A stretch of 64,000 nt of DNA from NCBI RefSeq assembly GCF_023008405.1, contig NZ_CP095376.1, positions 1,016,001-1,080,000 of the forward strand, in the 5' to 3' direction. The stretch is from Amycolatopsis sp. FBCC-B4732 (GTDB lineage Bacteria > Actinomycetota > Actinomycetes > Mycobacteriales > Pseudonocardiaceae). How positions within the stretch are numbered: position 1 is the first letter of the stretch; every line of letters starts with the position of its first letter. Made by a program: the position numbers and the translations under genes. Positions 34,597 through 42,709 of the stretch are shown piece by piece. Under the pieces are notes generated by a model. The model saw only the letters and a program-made list of their open reading frames with translations. It was not told the origin of the DNA and ran no database searches.

Positions 34597-36507
34597 GTGG
34601 CAGGACGGATTCGGGAGAGCGACATCGCGGAGGTGCGCGAGCGGAACCGGATCGACGAGGTCGTCGGGGAGTACGTGGCGCTGCGCCGCGCCGGTGGCGG
34701 AAGCCTGAAGGGCCTCTGCCCGTTCCACAACGAGAAGACCCCGTCGTTCAACGTCCGCCCGACGCACGGCACCTTCCACTGCTTCGGCTGTGGCGAGGGC
34801 GGCGACGTGATCAAGTTCGTCCAGAAGATCGACCTCATCACCTTCGTGGAGGCCGTCGAGCGCCTGGCCGACCGGGTCGGCCTCCGGCTCACCTACGAAG
34901 GCGGCGGCGCGACGATCCAGCGCGACCGTGGCAGCCGCAGCCGGCTGATCGAGGCGCACCGGGCCGCGCAGGAGTTCTACGCCGAACAGCTGGTCACCGA
35001 CGAGGCGCGCGCCGCGCGGGACTTCCTGTCCGAGCGCGGGTTCGACGCCGCCGCGGCGAAGACGTTCGGCTGCGGGTACGCCCCCGGCGGCTGGGACAAG
35101 CTCACGAAGCACCTGCTCACGCGCGGGTTCGAGGTCAAGGAGCTGCTGACGGCGGGGCTGTCCAAGGAGGGCCAGCGCGGCCCGATGGACCGCTTCCACC
35201 GGCGCCTGGTCTGGCCGATCCGCGACGTCGGCAACGAGGTCGTCGGCTTCGGCGCGCGGCGGCTGTTCGACGACGACCGGATCTCGGCGAAGTACCTCAA
35301 CACCGCCGAGTCGCCGATCTACAAGAAGTCCCAGGTCATGTTCGGCCTCGACCTGGCCAAGCGCGAGATCGCGAAGCGGCACCAGGTGGTCGTCGTCGAG
35401 GGCTACACCGACGTGATGGCGATGCACGCGGCCGGCGTGCCGACCGCGGTCGCGTCATCCGGCACGGCGTTCGGCGAAGACCACATGAAGGTGCTCCGCC
35501 GGCTGATGATGGACGACGACGCCTTCCGCGGCGAAGTCATCTTCACCTTCGACGGCGACGAAGCGGGCCAGAAGGCCGCGTTGAAGGCGTTCGAGGGCGA
35601 CCAGACGTTCGCCGGCCAGACGTACATCGCGGTCGCGCCGGACGGCATGGACCCGTGCGAGCTGCGCCTGGCCAAGGGCGACAGCGCGGTGAAGGACCTG
35701 GTCGCGCGGCGCACCCCGCTGTTCGAGTTCGTCATCCGCAGCACGCTCAAGAACTACGACCTCGACTCGGTCGACGGCCAGGTCGCGGCGCTGCAGAAGA
35801 CGGTGCCGATGGTCGCGTCGATCAAGGACCGCGCGGCCCGCGACGGCTACGCGTCGAAGCTCGCCTGGTGGGTGGGCTGGCAGGACGTCGCCCAGGTGGT
35901 CAACCGGGTGCGCGGCAGCGCGGGCGCGACCGACAAGCGCGGTGGTGCGCCCCTGCGCCAGCCCGCGCGCGGCGCTCAGCAGGCCGCCCCGGCCGCGCCG
36001 AAGCAGGACCTGGCGCGCCCGGCGCCGAAGGACCCACGGTTCGCCGTCCAGCGCGAGGCGCTGAAGGCGGCACTGCAGCAGCCCGCGATCGCCGGGCCCG
36101 AGTACGACGCCCTGCCGCTGGAGGCGTTCACGCACCCGGTGTACGTGGCGGTCCACGAGGCGGTGTTGAAGGCCGGCGGCGCGGGTTCCGGGCTGACCGG
36201 CCCGGCGCTGCTGGACGCGGCGGCCCCGCACTGTCCGGAAGGGACGGTCCGGCGGGTGCTCTCGGAGCTGGCCGTGGAACCGTTGCAGGCCAAGGACGAA
36301 GTCGACTCGCGGTACATCTCGTCGATCCTCGCGCGGGTGCAGGAGAGCCTCGTCGGGCGGCAGATCGCGGAGATCAAGGGCAAGCTGCAGCGGCTCTCGC
36401 CGGTCGAAGCGCCGGACGACTACCGCGCGCTGTTCGGCGACCTCGTCGCGCTGGAGCAGTACAAGAAGTCGCTGGGCGAGCAGGCGGCCGCCGGCGCGTG
36501 GGGCTGA
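34597..36507 (+). CDS. dnaG: DNA primase
   Basis: The GTG at 34597 is supported by a -10 box seven bases upstream and by the family start AGRIRESDI. The 636-residue protein has the zinc-binding domain (Cys41, His44, Cys62, Cys65), the primase catalytic core with TOPRIM (VVVEGYTDVMAMHAAGV, then FDGDEAGQKAA), and a C-terminal DnaB-binding region. A proline/alanine linker precedes the last domain. It makes RNA primers for replication. The gene after it starts one base beyond the stop and is probably co-transcribed. Confidence 0.97.
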   Translation: MAGRIRESDIAEVRERNRIDEVVGEYVALRRAGGGSLKGLCPFHNEKTPSFNVRPTHGTFHCFGCGEGGDVIKFVQKIDLITFVEAVERLADRVGLRLTYEGGGATIQRDRGSRSRLIEAHRAAQEFYAEQLVTDEARAARDFLSERGFDAAAAKTFGCGYAPGGWDKLTKHLLTRGFEVKELLTAGLSKEGQRGPMDRFHRRLVWPIRDVGNEVVGFGARRLFDDDRISAKYLNTAESPIYKKSQVMFGLDLAKREIAKRHQVVVVEGYTDVMAMHAAGVPTAVASSGTAFGEDHMKVLRRLMMDDDAFRGEVIFTFDGDEAGQKAALKAFEGDQTFAGQTYIAVAPDGMDPCELRLAKGDSAVKDLVARRTPLFEFVIRSTLKNYDLDSVDGQVAALQKTVPMVASIKDRAARDGYASKLAWWVGWQDVAQVVNRVRGSAGATDKRGGAPLRQPARGAQQAAPAAPKQDLARPAPKDPRFAVQREALKAALQQPAIAGPEYDALPLEAFTHPVYVAVHEAVLKAGGAGSGLTGPALLDAAAPHCPEGTVRRVLSELAVEPLQAKDEVDSRYISSILARVQESLVGRQIAEIKGKLQRLSPVEAPDDYRALFGDLVALEQYKKSLGEQAAAGAWG

Positions 36508-36508
36508 G

Positions 36509-37030
36509 ATGAGCTTCCTGCGCCGGTTGCTGGGCGACCGCACACCGCCGGACTTCACCGGTGCCCTGGACCCGGGCGAAGACGTCGTCGACAGCGCTCC
36601 GGTGGAGGGCGGCGGCTACCTGGTCGTGACGGCGCTGGGCCTCTGGATCCCGGACGGCGACGGCGCGCGGCGCGTCGGCTGGCACCTGGTCGCCAAGGCG
36701 GCCTGGTCCGACGGCGTGTTCACGCTGACCGAGTCGGCCGAGGTGCGCACGGCGGGGGCGGCCGTCGTGCTGGCCGACCGGCCGCCGGTCCGCTTCCGGC
36801 TGGCCGAGCCGGGCAAGGTGCCGCGCGAGGCCTACCAGCGCGTCGAAGGTTCGATCCGCTCGCGGCACCGGCAGGAGATCGGGTCCGGGGGAGCGTGGTT
36901 CGTCCAGCGCAAAATCCCCGGCCGCGACGGCGCGGTCCTGCAGGTCCGCCCGGACCCCGGCACCGACGCCGCAGTGGTCGAGGCCATCGCCGAGCAGGCC
37001 GCAGCGAAGCTGGTCAACCCCGCCGAATAG
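36509..37030 (+). CDS. Conserved hypothetical protein downstream of dnaG
   Basis: The 173-residue protein begins one base after dnaG, so the two share a transcript. It is soluble, with beta-rich segments ([31 protein letters not shown]) and a final helical region ([17 protein letters not shown]). The pattern of a small PH-like or plug domain is suggested by alternating strands, but no family is recognised. No membrane helix or catalytic motif is seen. A conserved position behind dnaG in actinobacteria suggests a housekeeping role. Confidence 0.75.
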   Translation: MSFLRRLLGDRTPPDFTGALDPGEDVVDSAPVEGGGYLVVTALGLWIPDGDGARRVGWHLVAKAAWSDGVFTLTESAEVRTAGAAVVLADRPPVRFRLAEPGKVPREAYQRVEGSIRSRHRQEIGSGGAWFVQRKIPGRDGAVLQVRPDPGTDAAVVEAIAEQAAAKLVNPAE

Positions 37031-37061
37031 CAGTACGCTCGTACTCAGTACAAGCGTACTG
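37031..37061. promoter_or_regulatory. 31-bp palindrome, two overlapping TetR-type operators
   Basis: The sequence has outer arms CAGTACGCT and AGCGTACTG that are exact complements, and an inner GTACTcAGTAC. It can be read as two tandem 14-bp dyads, AGTACGCTCGTACT and AGTACAAGCGTACT, one base apart. It lies 16 bases before the methyltransferase start, overlapping its promoter region. No TetR gene is adjacent. Confidence 0.7.
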
Positions 37062-37077
37062 TTTGCTGGAGGCGACC

Positions 37078-37857
37078 GTGTGGGATCCCGCGAAGTACCT
37101 CGACTACGCCGACCTGCGAGCCCGGCCGTTCTATGACCTCGTCTCGCGCGTCGGCGCTCCTGCGCCGCGCCGGGTGGTCGACCTCGGGTGCGGCCCGGGC
37201 AACCTGACCGTCTCGCTACGGGAGCGCTGGCCCGACGCAGCTCTGGAATGCGGTGATAGTTCACCCGAAATGGTGACCGCCGCCCGCGCTCGCGGCCTGG
37301 ACGCCCGGGTGCTCGACGTCCGCGACTGGACGCCGGCGCCGGACACCGACGTCGTGGTGTCGAACGCCGTCCTGCAGTGGGTGCCGGACCACTCTTCGTT
37401 GCTTCGCCGGTGGGCCGAGTCGCTGCCTGCGGGCGCTTACCTGGCGGTTCAGGTGCCGGGCAACTTCACTGCGCCCTCGCACGCGCTGACGCGGGAACTG
37501 GCGGCGTCCCCGGCCTGGTCGTCACGCCTGGCCGAGGTCGTCCTGCGCGAAGACGACGCCGTCTCGAGCCCCCTCGAATACGCGAACCTCCTGGCCGACG
37601 CGGGCTGCGCCGTCGACGCCTGGGAGACGACGTACGCGCAGCCGCTGCGGGGCGAGAACCCGGTGGTGGAATGGATCACCGGCACGGCGTTGCGCCCCAT
37701 CCGCGCAGCTCTGGCGGACGACGAATGGGACCGGTTCCGCGCGGAACTGGGTCCGCTCCTGGCGTCGGCCTACCCCACCCGCGCGGACGGGACCACGTGG
37801 TTCGAGTTCCGCCGCGTGTTCTTCGTGGCCCAGGTCAGCGCCGCACCTTCTCACTGA
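37078..37857 (+). CDS. tam: Trans-aconitate 2-methyltransferase-like SAM methyltransferase
   Basis: The GTG at 37078 follows CTGGAGG and gives 259 residues starting [18 protein letters not shown], a typical Tam N-terminus. The SAM-binding glycine motif [12 protein letters not shown] lies at 33-44, with [10 protein letters not shown] as motif II and [13 protein letters not shown] as motif IV. Tam methylates trans-aconitate, a toxic by-product that inhibits aconitase. The strong palindromic operator upstream indicates tight repression by a TetR-type factor encoded elsewhere. Confidence 0.88.
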   Translation: MWDPAKYLDYADLRARPFYDLVSRVGAPAPRRVVDLGCGPGNLTVSLRERWPDAALECGDSSPEMVTAARARGLDARVLDVRDWTPAPDTDVVVSNAVLQWVPDHSSLLRRWAESLPAGAYLAVQVPGNFTAPSHALTRELAASPAWSSRLAEVVLREDDAVSSPLEYANLLADAGCAVDAWETTYAQPLRGENPVVEWITGTALRPIRAALADDEWDRFRAELGPLLASAYPTRADGTTWFEFRRVFFVAQVSAAPSH

Positions 37858-38005
37858 TCTTGGCGCGCGCCACCCCGGCGGCCCCTTGCACCATGGGGTG
37901 ATCGACGACCCGGCGGTAGGTGCGCACGAGCTGCTCGTACCGCCCCCGGCCTGCCTTGGCGCCCAGTACGTACCCCAGGCCTGCCCCCAGCAGGAACTTC
38001 TTCAT
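37835..38005 (-). CDS. Small YtxH-like protein
   Basis: The 56-residue protein starts [25 protein letters not shown], a short hydrophobic glycine-rich segment followed by basic helical residues. This is the YtxH-like small-protein pattern common next to stress genes. It overlaps the 3' end of the methyltransferase by 23 bases on the opposite strand. The ATG at 38005 is preferred to longer in-frame starts whose extra residues look random. Confidence 0.75.
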   Translation of the reverse strand: MKKFLLGAGLGYVLGAKAGRGRYEQLVRTYRRVVDHPMVQGAAGVARAKISEKVRR

Positions 38006-38172
38006 CCGCGTCCACGCCTTCCGTCGATAGGTCGTCCGACTGTCCATTGTCCAGGAAAACCGCGCCGCCGGTGGCGGTTGCGCCAAGTGGGGGGTGGTGT
38101 GAGACGGGGTCGGGGCATGGGCTAAGGTTTCTCTTGTCGGTCGGAGAGACCGGCACCGGAAGTGAGCAACAT

Positions 38173-38245
38173 TCCCCTGTAGCTCAACTGGCAGAGCATT
38201 CGGCTGTTAACCGGAGGGTTCTTGGTTCGAGTCCAAGCGGGGGAG
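38173..38245 (+). tRNA. tRNA-Asn (anticodon GTT)
   Basis: A 73-nt cloverleaf is visible. The acceptor arms TCCCCTG and CGGGGGA pair over seven bases with discriminator G. The D arm is GCTCAACTGGCAGAGC, the anticodon is GTT at 38206-38208, and the T arm is CTTGGTTCGAGTCCAAG. The CCA end is not encoded in full. A strong terminator follows. Confidence 0.97.
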
Positions 38246-38248
38246 CAA

Positions 38249-38276
38249 AGCCCAGGTCGACGACCTGGGCTTTTTT
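38249..38276 (+). terminator. Rho-independent terminator after tRNA-Asn
   Basis: AGCCCAGGTCG and its complement form a stem over 38249-38272 with a very short loop, followed by TTTTTT. This is the clearest intrinsic terminator in the window. Confidence 0.92.
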
Positions 38277-38322
38277 GCGTCTGGGGGCGTGGGTGAGCAG
38301 GTGGCGACAGGAGCACCCGGTG

Positions 38323-38628
38323 ATGCTGACCCGTTGTTCTGACTGGGCGGCGGAAGTAGAGCGGCTGCTCCCGGCGCGTGGCCGGGTGGCGGTCGAGCTC
38401 GATCCCGGGTCGGAGCCTGGGGCCGGGATCTCTTGGAACTGGTTCGTGACCCTGGCGGTCGGGGGAAACGACCTCCGAGCCTTGGTCGCCGAAGACTTGA
38501 CGGTTGCGGCGTTCGAGGGTCGAGACGGCCGATTCGAGGACGACGTGGAACTCGACGATGTTCCGTCGTACGTCGTCGGCCGCGCCCGTGCCGCCACGTG
38601 CGGCGGCGGGTCGGCCATGCGAAGTTGA
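38323..38628 (+). CDS. Hypothetical protein in a region of atypical base use
   Basis: The ATG at 38323 (or the GTG just before it) follows ACAGGAG and gives about 101 residues. The product is acidic, with segments ISWNWFVTLAVGGNDLRALV and FEDDVELDDVPSYVVGR that look like a folded small protein. No family is recognised. Third-position GC is lower than in neighbouring genes (codons such as TCT, GTT, CGA), which fits transfer or decay. It starts 47 bases after the tRNA-Asn terminator. An immunity-type protein is one possibility, without direct support. Confidence 0.45.
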   Translation: MLTRCSDWAAEVERLLPARGRVAVELDPGSEPGAGISWNWFVTLAVGGNDLRALVAEDLTVAAFEGRDGRFEDDVELDDVPSYVVGRARAATCGGGSAMRS

Positions 38629-39194
38629 GGAACAGTTCCGGGACGTTCTCCGTGCTCCGGCGGCAGCTGATCGATCCGGAAGCACGTAGCCGTGCTCGAC
38701 CGGGAAGCCGACCTGGTCCAGGACCGTCGCGACCCGTTCGACGCACCGGTACTCCTCGGTGGTCCACGACTCGAACGGCTTGCTCACGGGTCCGTACGGG
38801 CGGCCCGGTTGTCACGCGGTCTCTGTGCGCCCGACCACCACAGCATTCGTGAGCAGCTCTGCCGAGCGCTCCCTCGGCAGAGCCCGCCTGGGGCAGCAGG
38901 CCGCTGTCAGCCTGCTGTGCGGGCCCGGCCGTTGATCGTGATCTCGCCGTAGAACCGGCTGCAGCAGCTGTTCGCGCCGGCCACGTGGAGTACGTACCGG
39001 CGCGTCGCCCAGCCGTCTTGCCGGAAGTTCAATCTCCAGCCTCACCGGCGAGGTCGTCGTCCACGCGGGCGCCGGAGAACGGGACGTGCCGCCGGCGGAG
39101 TGGACAGATCAGGGACAGTTGCCGTCCATTGTGGTCCGGTGGGCAACTTCCCTCGCTGGCGGTGCGTTGACGCGGTGCGGCGAGGGGAGCTTGC
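38629..39194. other. Region of gene fragments without an intact gene
   Basis: The minus strand holds an apparent gene start (MSKPFESWTTEEYRCVERVA, from 38787 downwards). It loses coherent sequence near 38650, where a frame change gives ENVPELFLNFAW. A second minus-strand fragment ends at 38907. I see no intact ORF with normal codon bias. The region looks like decayed genes beside a tRNA, a place where integrated elements often leave remnants. Confidence 0.4.
38907..39032 (-). pseudogene. C-terminal gene remnant (41 residues)
   Basis: A minus-strand open frame from TTG at 39032 encodes FRQDGWATRRYVLHVAGAN, then SCCSRFYGEITINGRARTAG and a stop. The composition looks like the end of a real protein, but an in-frame TGA precedes it closely and nothing upstream continues it. 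No family is recognised. It is probably the end of a deleted gene. Confidence 0.3.
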
Positions 39195-39929
39195 GTGGCG
39201 GAACAGGGTCGCTGGATCACGAAGGACGGGCGCCGGATCTTCATCAAGGCCGGTGGGGGGAAGGGGAAAGGGGTGGTGGTCGCGGCCGTGGCCGCGCTGG
39301 CTGTTGCGGGTGGGGCCGGGGGTGTCGGGGCGTTCGGTGGGGCGGCCGGGGGAGGTGGCGCCGCCTCGGAGGCGCTGGCCGGGAACGCTGCCGGGGACGT
39401 CGTCGACTCGCTGCCGGGGCGCTCGCTCAAGACGCGGCGGGCCGAGGCGCGGGAGTCGGCGAAGCGGGGGAAAGCAAAGGAAGCTTGGAGCCGCCTGAAG
39501 TTCAAGGAGCTCAAGCGGGAAGTGCGGCGCCTCGAGCGGGAAGGGGACTGCGTCGCGGCCGCGACGGACAAGGTGCGCGAGTTCCTGACGCGGACGCCGT
39601 GCACGTCGCTGGACCGGATGGTGCTGGCCGTCGGCGACGGGCACCGCAACGCCGCGGTCGTTTCGGTGGTGCGGGTGGGTTTCCGCTCGAAGAAGCAGGC
39701 GAAGGACTTCGAGGCGGTCGAGGCCGTGCAGGGCAGCGGTGACGTGCGGCCGCTGGACATCGCGGCCGTTCTCGGGATCGCGGGACTGCGGATGACCGGG
39801 CTGCACTACGAGTCCCGCGCGGACGGCAACGGGATGGTGGTCGCCGAGGCGGACGTCGCCGCCCGGCACGTCGACCAGGGCACCCTGGACGCCCTCGCCG
39901 ACGTCGCCGCCTACCTGCCGGTCAAGTAG
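39195..39929 (+). CDS. Hypothetical protein with glycine-rich hydrophobic segment
   Basis: The GTG at 39195 follows GAGGGGAG. The 244-residue protein starts MAEQGRWITKDGRRIFIKAG, a sequence typical of phage- or conjugation-type structural proteins. A glycine/alanine-rich hydrophobic stretch (about 28-60), a basic helical region (KTRRAEARESAKRGKAKEAW) and a folded C-terminal half with one CxxC-free cysteine pair follow. No known domain is recognised. It is convergent with the bicupin gene (8-base overlap). The first 20 residues suggest origin in a mobile element, which is inference. Confidence 0.6.
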   Translation: MAEQGRWITKDGRRIFIKAGGGKGKGVVVAAVAALAVAGGAGGVGAFGGAAGGGGAASEALAGNAAGDVVDSLPGRSLKTRRAEARESAKRGKAKEAWSRLKFKELKREVRRLEREGDCVAAATDKVREFLTRTPCTSLDRMVLAVGDGHRNAAVVSVVRVGFRSKKQAKDFEAVEAVQGSGDVRPLDIAAVLGIAGLRMTGLHYESRADGNGMVVAEADVAARHVDQGTLDALADVAAYLPVK

Positions 39930-40638
39930 TCACCGTGTCCAGGCGCGGGGTTTCGCCGGGGCCGGCGGGGAAGTGGGCCACGAACGTGACTCCCTCGCCC
40001 TGCGCGTCGAACCGTGCGATCCGCGTCGCTTCGGGCTCGTAGAAGACGTCGCCGCGGGTCAGCAGCATCGGGGGTTCGCCCTCGATCTGGTACACCGCCG
40101 AACCCTTCTCGATGCTGCCGAACACCGGTCCATTGTGGACGTGCAGCCCCGTGCCGCCGCCGGGGGCGATCGAGATGCGGCGGATCTCGAAGTGGTCGAT
40201 CACGCGGGGTTCCGGGAGGTGCTGCTCCAGCACCAGGGCGCGGGTCGCGACGGGGAGCTCGCCGGGTTCCGGGAACGAGCCGAGTTCGGTCTCGGTGCCG
40301 TCGGCCGGGAGTTCCTCGATCGCCAGGTGGGTCAGCGGTGTCGTATCGGTGGCGCCGTGCCAGTGCCACTCGCCCGGTGCCACGCGGACCGTGTCGCCCG
40401 GGCGGATCAGCTGGGCCGGGGCGCCGCGGCTTTGGACGTGGCCCATCCCTTCCGTCACGACCAGGACCTGGCCGAGCGGGTGGCGGTGCCAGCGGGTGCG
40501 GGCGCCCGGGGCGAAGTGCACCCGGTCGACTTGCGTGCGCGAGGCGCCTTCGGGGGTGGCCAGTGACGTGATCCACGCGCTGCCGGTGACCGCGTCGGCG
40601 GGGGCGGCGGTGGCGGCGGGGGTGTGGCGGAGCTCCAT
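39922..40638 (-). CDS. Bicupin protein
   Basis: The ATG at the complement of 40636-40638 gives 238 residues with two cupin domains. The first has the metal pattern TRWHRHPLGQVLVVTEG and EWHWHGA; the second has TGLHVHNGPVFGSIEKGSA. The histidine patterns fit a metal-binding dioxygenase or isomerase, substrate unknown. A near-perfect 18-bp palindrome lies between its start and the DoxX gene. The divergent DoxX-ECF41 operon suggests a common redox or carbonyl-stress response. Confidence 0.87.
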   Translation of the reverse strand: MELRHTPAATAAPADAVTGSAWITSLATPEGASRTQVDRVHFAPGARTRWHRHPLGQVLVVTEGMGHVQSRGAPAQLIRPGDTVRVAPGEWHWHGATDTTPLTHLAIEELPADGTETELGSFPEPGELPVATRALVLEQHLPEPRVIDHFEIRRISIAPGGGTGLHVHNGPVFGSIEKGSAVYQIEGEPPMLLTRGDVFYEPEATRIARFDAQGEGVTFVAHFPAGPGETPRLDTVTT

Positions 40639-40648
40639 TCCGAGCACC

Positions 40649-40666
40649 GTACATACTAGTAGGTAC
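40649..40666. promoter_or_regulatory. 18-bp operator-like palindrome GTACATACTAGTAGGTAC
   Basis: The dyad is perfect except for one position in each arm, with core TACTAGTA. It lies ten bases upstream of the bicupin start and 88 bases upstream of DoxX, in the divergent region. The form fits a TetR or MarR dimer site. No cognate regulator is adjacent. Confidence 0.6.
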
Positions 40667-40693
40667 AGAGAGCAAGTGATCCACGTCATGCTC

Positions 40694-40720
40694 TGTCACA
40701 ACGGCCGCTTCCGCGGTGTC
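40694..40720 (+). promoter_or_regulatory. Candidate ECF41 promoter TGTCACA-N16-TGTC
   Basis: TGTCACA at 40694-40700 is followed by 16 bases and TGTC at 40717-40720. The -35 equals the published ECF41 motif and the -10 differs by one base from CGTC. It lies 34 bases before the DoxX ATG and would drive DoxX plus the sigma gene, giving autoregulation. Confidence 0.6.
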
Positions 40721-40753
40721 TTGAGGCCGAACCAGCCGAAGAAGGAGACCGCC

Positions 40754-41122
40754 ATGGACCTGGCGCTGTGGATCGCCGCCGGAACTCTCGCCCTCGTCGC
40801 GCTCGCCGGGGGTGTCAGCAAGGCCTTCGTGCCCCAGGCCAAGCTGGCCGCCGCGCGGGGCGGGGAATGGACCGCCGATGCCCAGCCCTGGTTCGTCAAG
40901 GGGCTCGGGGTGCTCGAACTGCTCGCCGCCGCCGGGCTGGTGCTGCCCGCGGTGACCGGGGTCGCGCCCGTGCTCGTGCCCGTCACCGCCGTCTGCTGGG
41001 TGCTGCTGATGATCGGTGCGATGATCACCCACGTCCGGCACGGCAGCGCGAACCTGGTGGTCCTCAACCTCGCCTACCTCGCCGTGGCCGCGTTCGTCGC
41101 CTGGGGGCGGTTCGCGGCCTGA
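40754..41122 (+). CDS. DoxX family membrane protein
   Basis: The ATG at 40754 follows GAAGGAGACC. The 122-residue protein has four hydrophobic helices with the DoxX pattern WIAAGTLALVALAGGVSKAF, WFVKGLGVLELLAAAGLVLP and a final helix. DoxX-like proteins are often partners of oxidoreductases in oxidative stress defence. The ECF41 sigma gene begins 25 bases downstream on the same strand, so both form an operon under the promoter at 40694. Confidence 0.9.
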   Translation: MDLALWIAAGTLALVALAGGVSKAFVPQAKLAAARGGEWTADAQPWFVKGLGVLELLAAAGLVLPAVTGVAPVLVPVTAVCWVLLMIGAMITHVRHGSANLVVLNLAYLAVAAFVAWGRFAA

Positions 41123-41147
41123 CCGCGGCCGGGAAAAGGAGACGCCC

Positions 41148-42026
41148 ATGAACGCCACCGACACCTTCGTCGCCCACCGGAACCTGCTCTTCACCGTCGC
41201 CTACGAGATGCTCGGGTCCGCCGCCGACGCCGAGGATGTCCTGCAGGAAACCTGGCTGCGGTGGGCGGACGTCGACCCGGCCGGGGTGCGCGAGGAGCGC
41301 GCCTACCTGGTCCGGATCACCACCCGCCTGGCGCTCAACCGGTTGCGCACCCTGAAACGCCGCAAAGAGGCCTACGTCGGCCCGTGGCTCCCGGAACCGC
41401 TGCTCACCACACCGGACGTCGCCGAAAACGTAGAGCTCGCCGAGAGCGTGTCCATGGCGCTCATGCTCGTCCTCGAAACGCTGGCGCCGACCGAACGCGC
41501 GGTGTTCGTGCTGCGCGAGGTCTTCGACTTCGGGTACGACGAAATCGCGGCCGCCGTCGGCAAGACCCCGGCCGCCGTCCGGCAGATCGCGCACCGCGCG
41601 CGGCGCCACGTCGACGCCCGGCGCCCGCGCGAGACCGTCTCCGCGCGGGAGACCCGGGCGGTGCTCGAGTCGTTCCAGCGCGCGCTGGAAAGCCGTGACC
41701 TGCAAGGACTTCTCGACGTCCTCGCGCCGGACGTCGTGCTGATGAGCGACGGCGGCGGCGTCAAGCAGGCCGTGCCGCGGCCGATCACCGGGGCCGACCG
41801 GCTCGCGCGGCTGGTTCTCGGCGGCCTGGCCAGGAACGCCGCCGCGCTCACCACCGAGGCCACCGTCGTCAACGGGAACCCGGGCCTCACCCTGCGCCTC
41901 GACGGCGAGCTCGACGGCGTCATGGCCGTGCGGGTCGAGGGCGGGCGCATCAGCGGCCTCTACTACGTGCGCAACCCGGAAAAGCTGACCCGCGTCGAGT
42001 CCGAAACCCCGCTGACCCTGCGCTAG
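41148..42026 (+). CDS. sigJ: ECF41-type RNA polymerase sigma factor (SigJ-like) 2
   Basis: The ATG follows AAAAGGAGACG. The 292-residue protein has sigma regions 2 and 4 (DAEDVLQETWLRWADV; DEIAAAVGKTPAAVRQIAHRARR) and a SnoaL-like extension. All three ECF41 marks are present: WLPEP (80-84), DGGG (201-204) and RNPEKL near residue 280. It differs from the SigJ-like protein at 33602, which lacks DGGG. The C-terminal extension probably governs activity directly. Its operon partner is DoxX and its promoter candidate is upstream of that gene. Confidence 0.9.
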   Translation: MNATDTFVAHRNLLFTVAYEMLGSAADAEDVLQETWLRWADVDPAGVREERAYLVRITTRLALNRLRTLKRRKEAYVGPWLPEPLLTTPDVAENVELAESVSMALMLVLETLAPTERAVFVLREVFDFGYDEIAAAVGKTPAAVRQIAHRARRHVDARRPRETVSARETRAVLESFQRALESRDLQGLLDVLAPDVVLMSDGGGVKQAVPRPITGADRLARLVLGGLARNAAALTTEATVVNGNPGLTLRLDGELDGVMAVRVEGGRISGLYYVRNPEKLTRVESETPLTLR

Positions 42027-42600
42027 ACGTGCGTCGAGCTCACCGCTTGGTGCGGACGGACTTGAGCGTCTGGGCCGTAGCGGGCGACCACGCCGGTCAG
42101 CGCGGCGATCGCGGTGCGGGAGCGGCGGGGGCGGACGCGCACGGCGAGCTCGGTGTGCACCGTGCCGGCCATCGCCGACACGTCGGTCTCGGTGAAGAAC
42201 CGCGCCCAGTCCGGCCCGCCACCACGAACTCCTCGCCGGCCCGGCCGAGCAGGTCGAGTGCGAGCTGCTCGTCGCCCTTTTCGGCGTACGCCCACGCCTG
42301 GTTCGCGCTGAGGATGCTCGCCGCCTGCCTGCCGTGCTGGAACTGGGCCGGCGCCTCGTCCGCGGCGCCGTGGTGCAGGTGGATGCGGCCGTGCCGGTCG
42401 CGGAGGTTGGCGGCCAGGTCGTCCTGCCGCAGTGCTCGGCCAGGCTCAGCGCCAGGTCGAGGTGGTGGTGCGCGGCACCGACGTGCCCGCTGTGGCTCGG
42501 CCACGGACGCGCGGAGCAGCTCGTGCCCGCGGTGGATCCGGGCGAGCACGGCGTCGCGGCACATGCCGCCGCGACTGCGTGAAGTAGTCCCGCGGGTGCG
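42027..42600 (-). pseudogene. Broken XRE/TPR-type regulator gene
   Basis: The minus strand retains pieces of an actinobacterial XRE-family regulator with TPR-like C-terminal half. SANQAWAYAEKGDEQLALDL (complement of about 42240-42310) is in one frame. DWARFFTETDVSAMAGTVHT and ALTGVVARYGPD (about 42070-42215) are in another. At least one frameshift separates them, and the N-terminal helix-turn-helix part is missing. No intact reading exists. Confidence 0.55.
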
Positions 42601-42709
42601 CTGGGTGATCCGGGACAGGTATGGAGTCGGGTACTTGTACGGGTGTGGTGCGCGGCCGGGCGGAGCAGTCTCGGACGTGCCGCAGAAGTCCGCAGGAGGT
42701 TCGGAACCC

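Noticed and set aside
38173..38245. An att site within the tRNA-Asn gene
   Set aside because: I looked for a second copy of the tRNA 3' end downstream and found none by eye, and no integrase is in the window.
38122..38787. A 221-residue minus-strand frame across the tRNA and the small gene
   Set aside because: It runs through the tRNA and terminator. Only its first 45 or so residues look protein-like, so I list it as a remnant.
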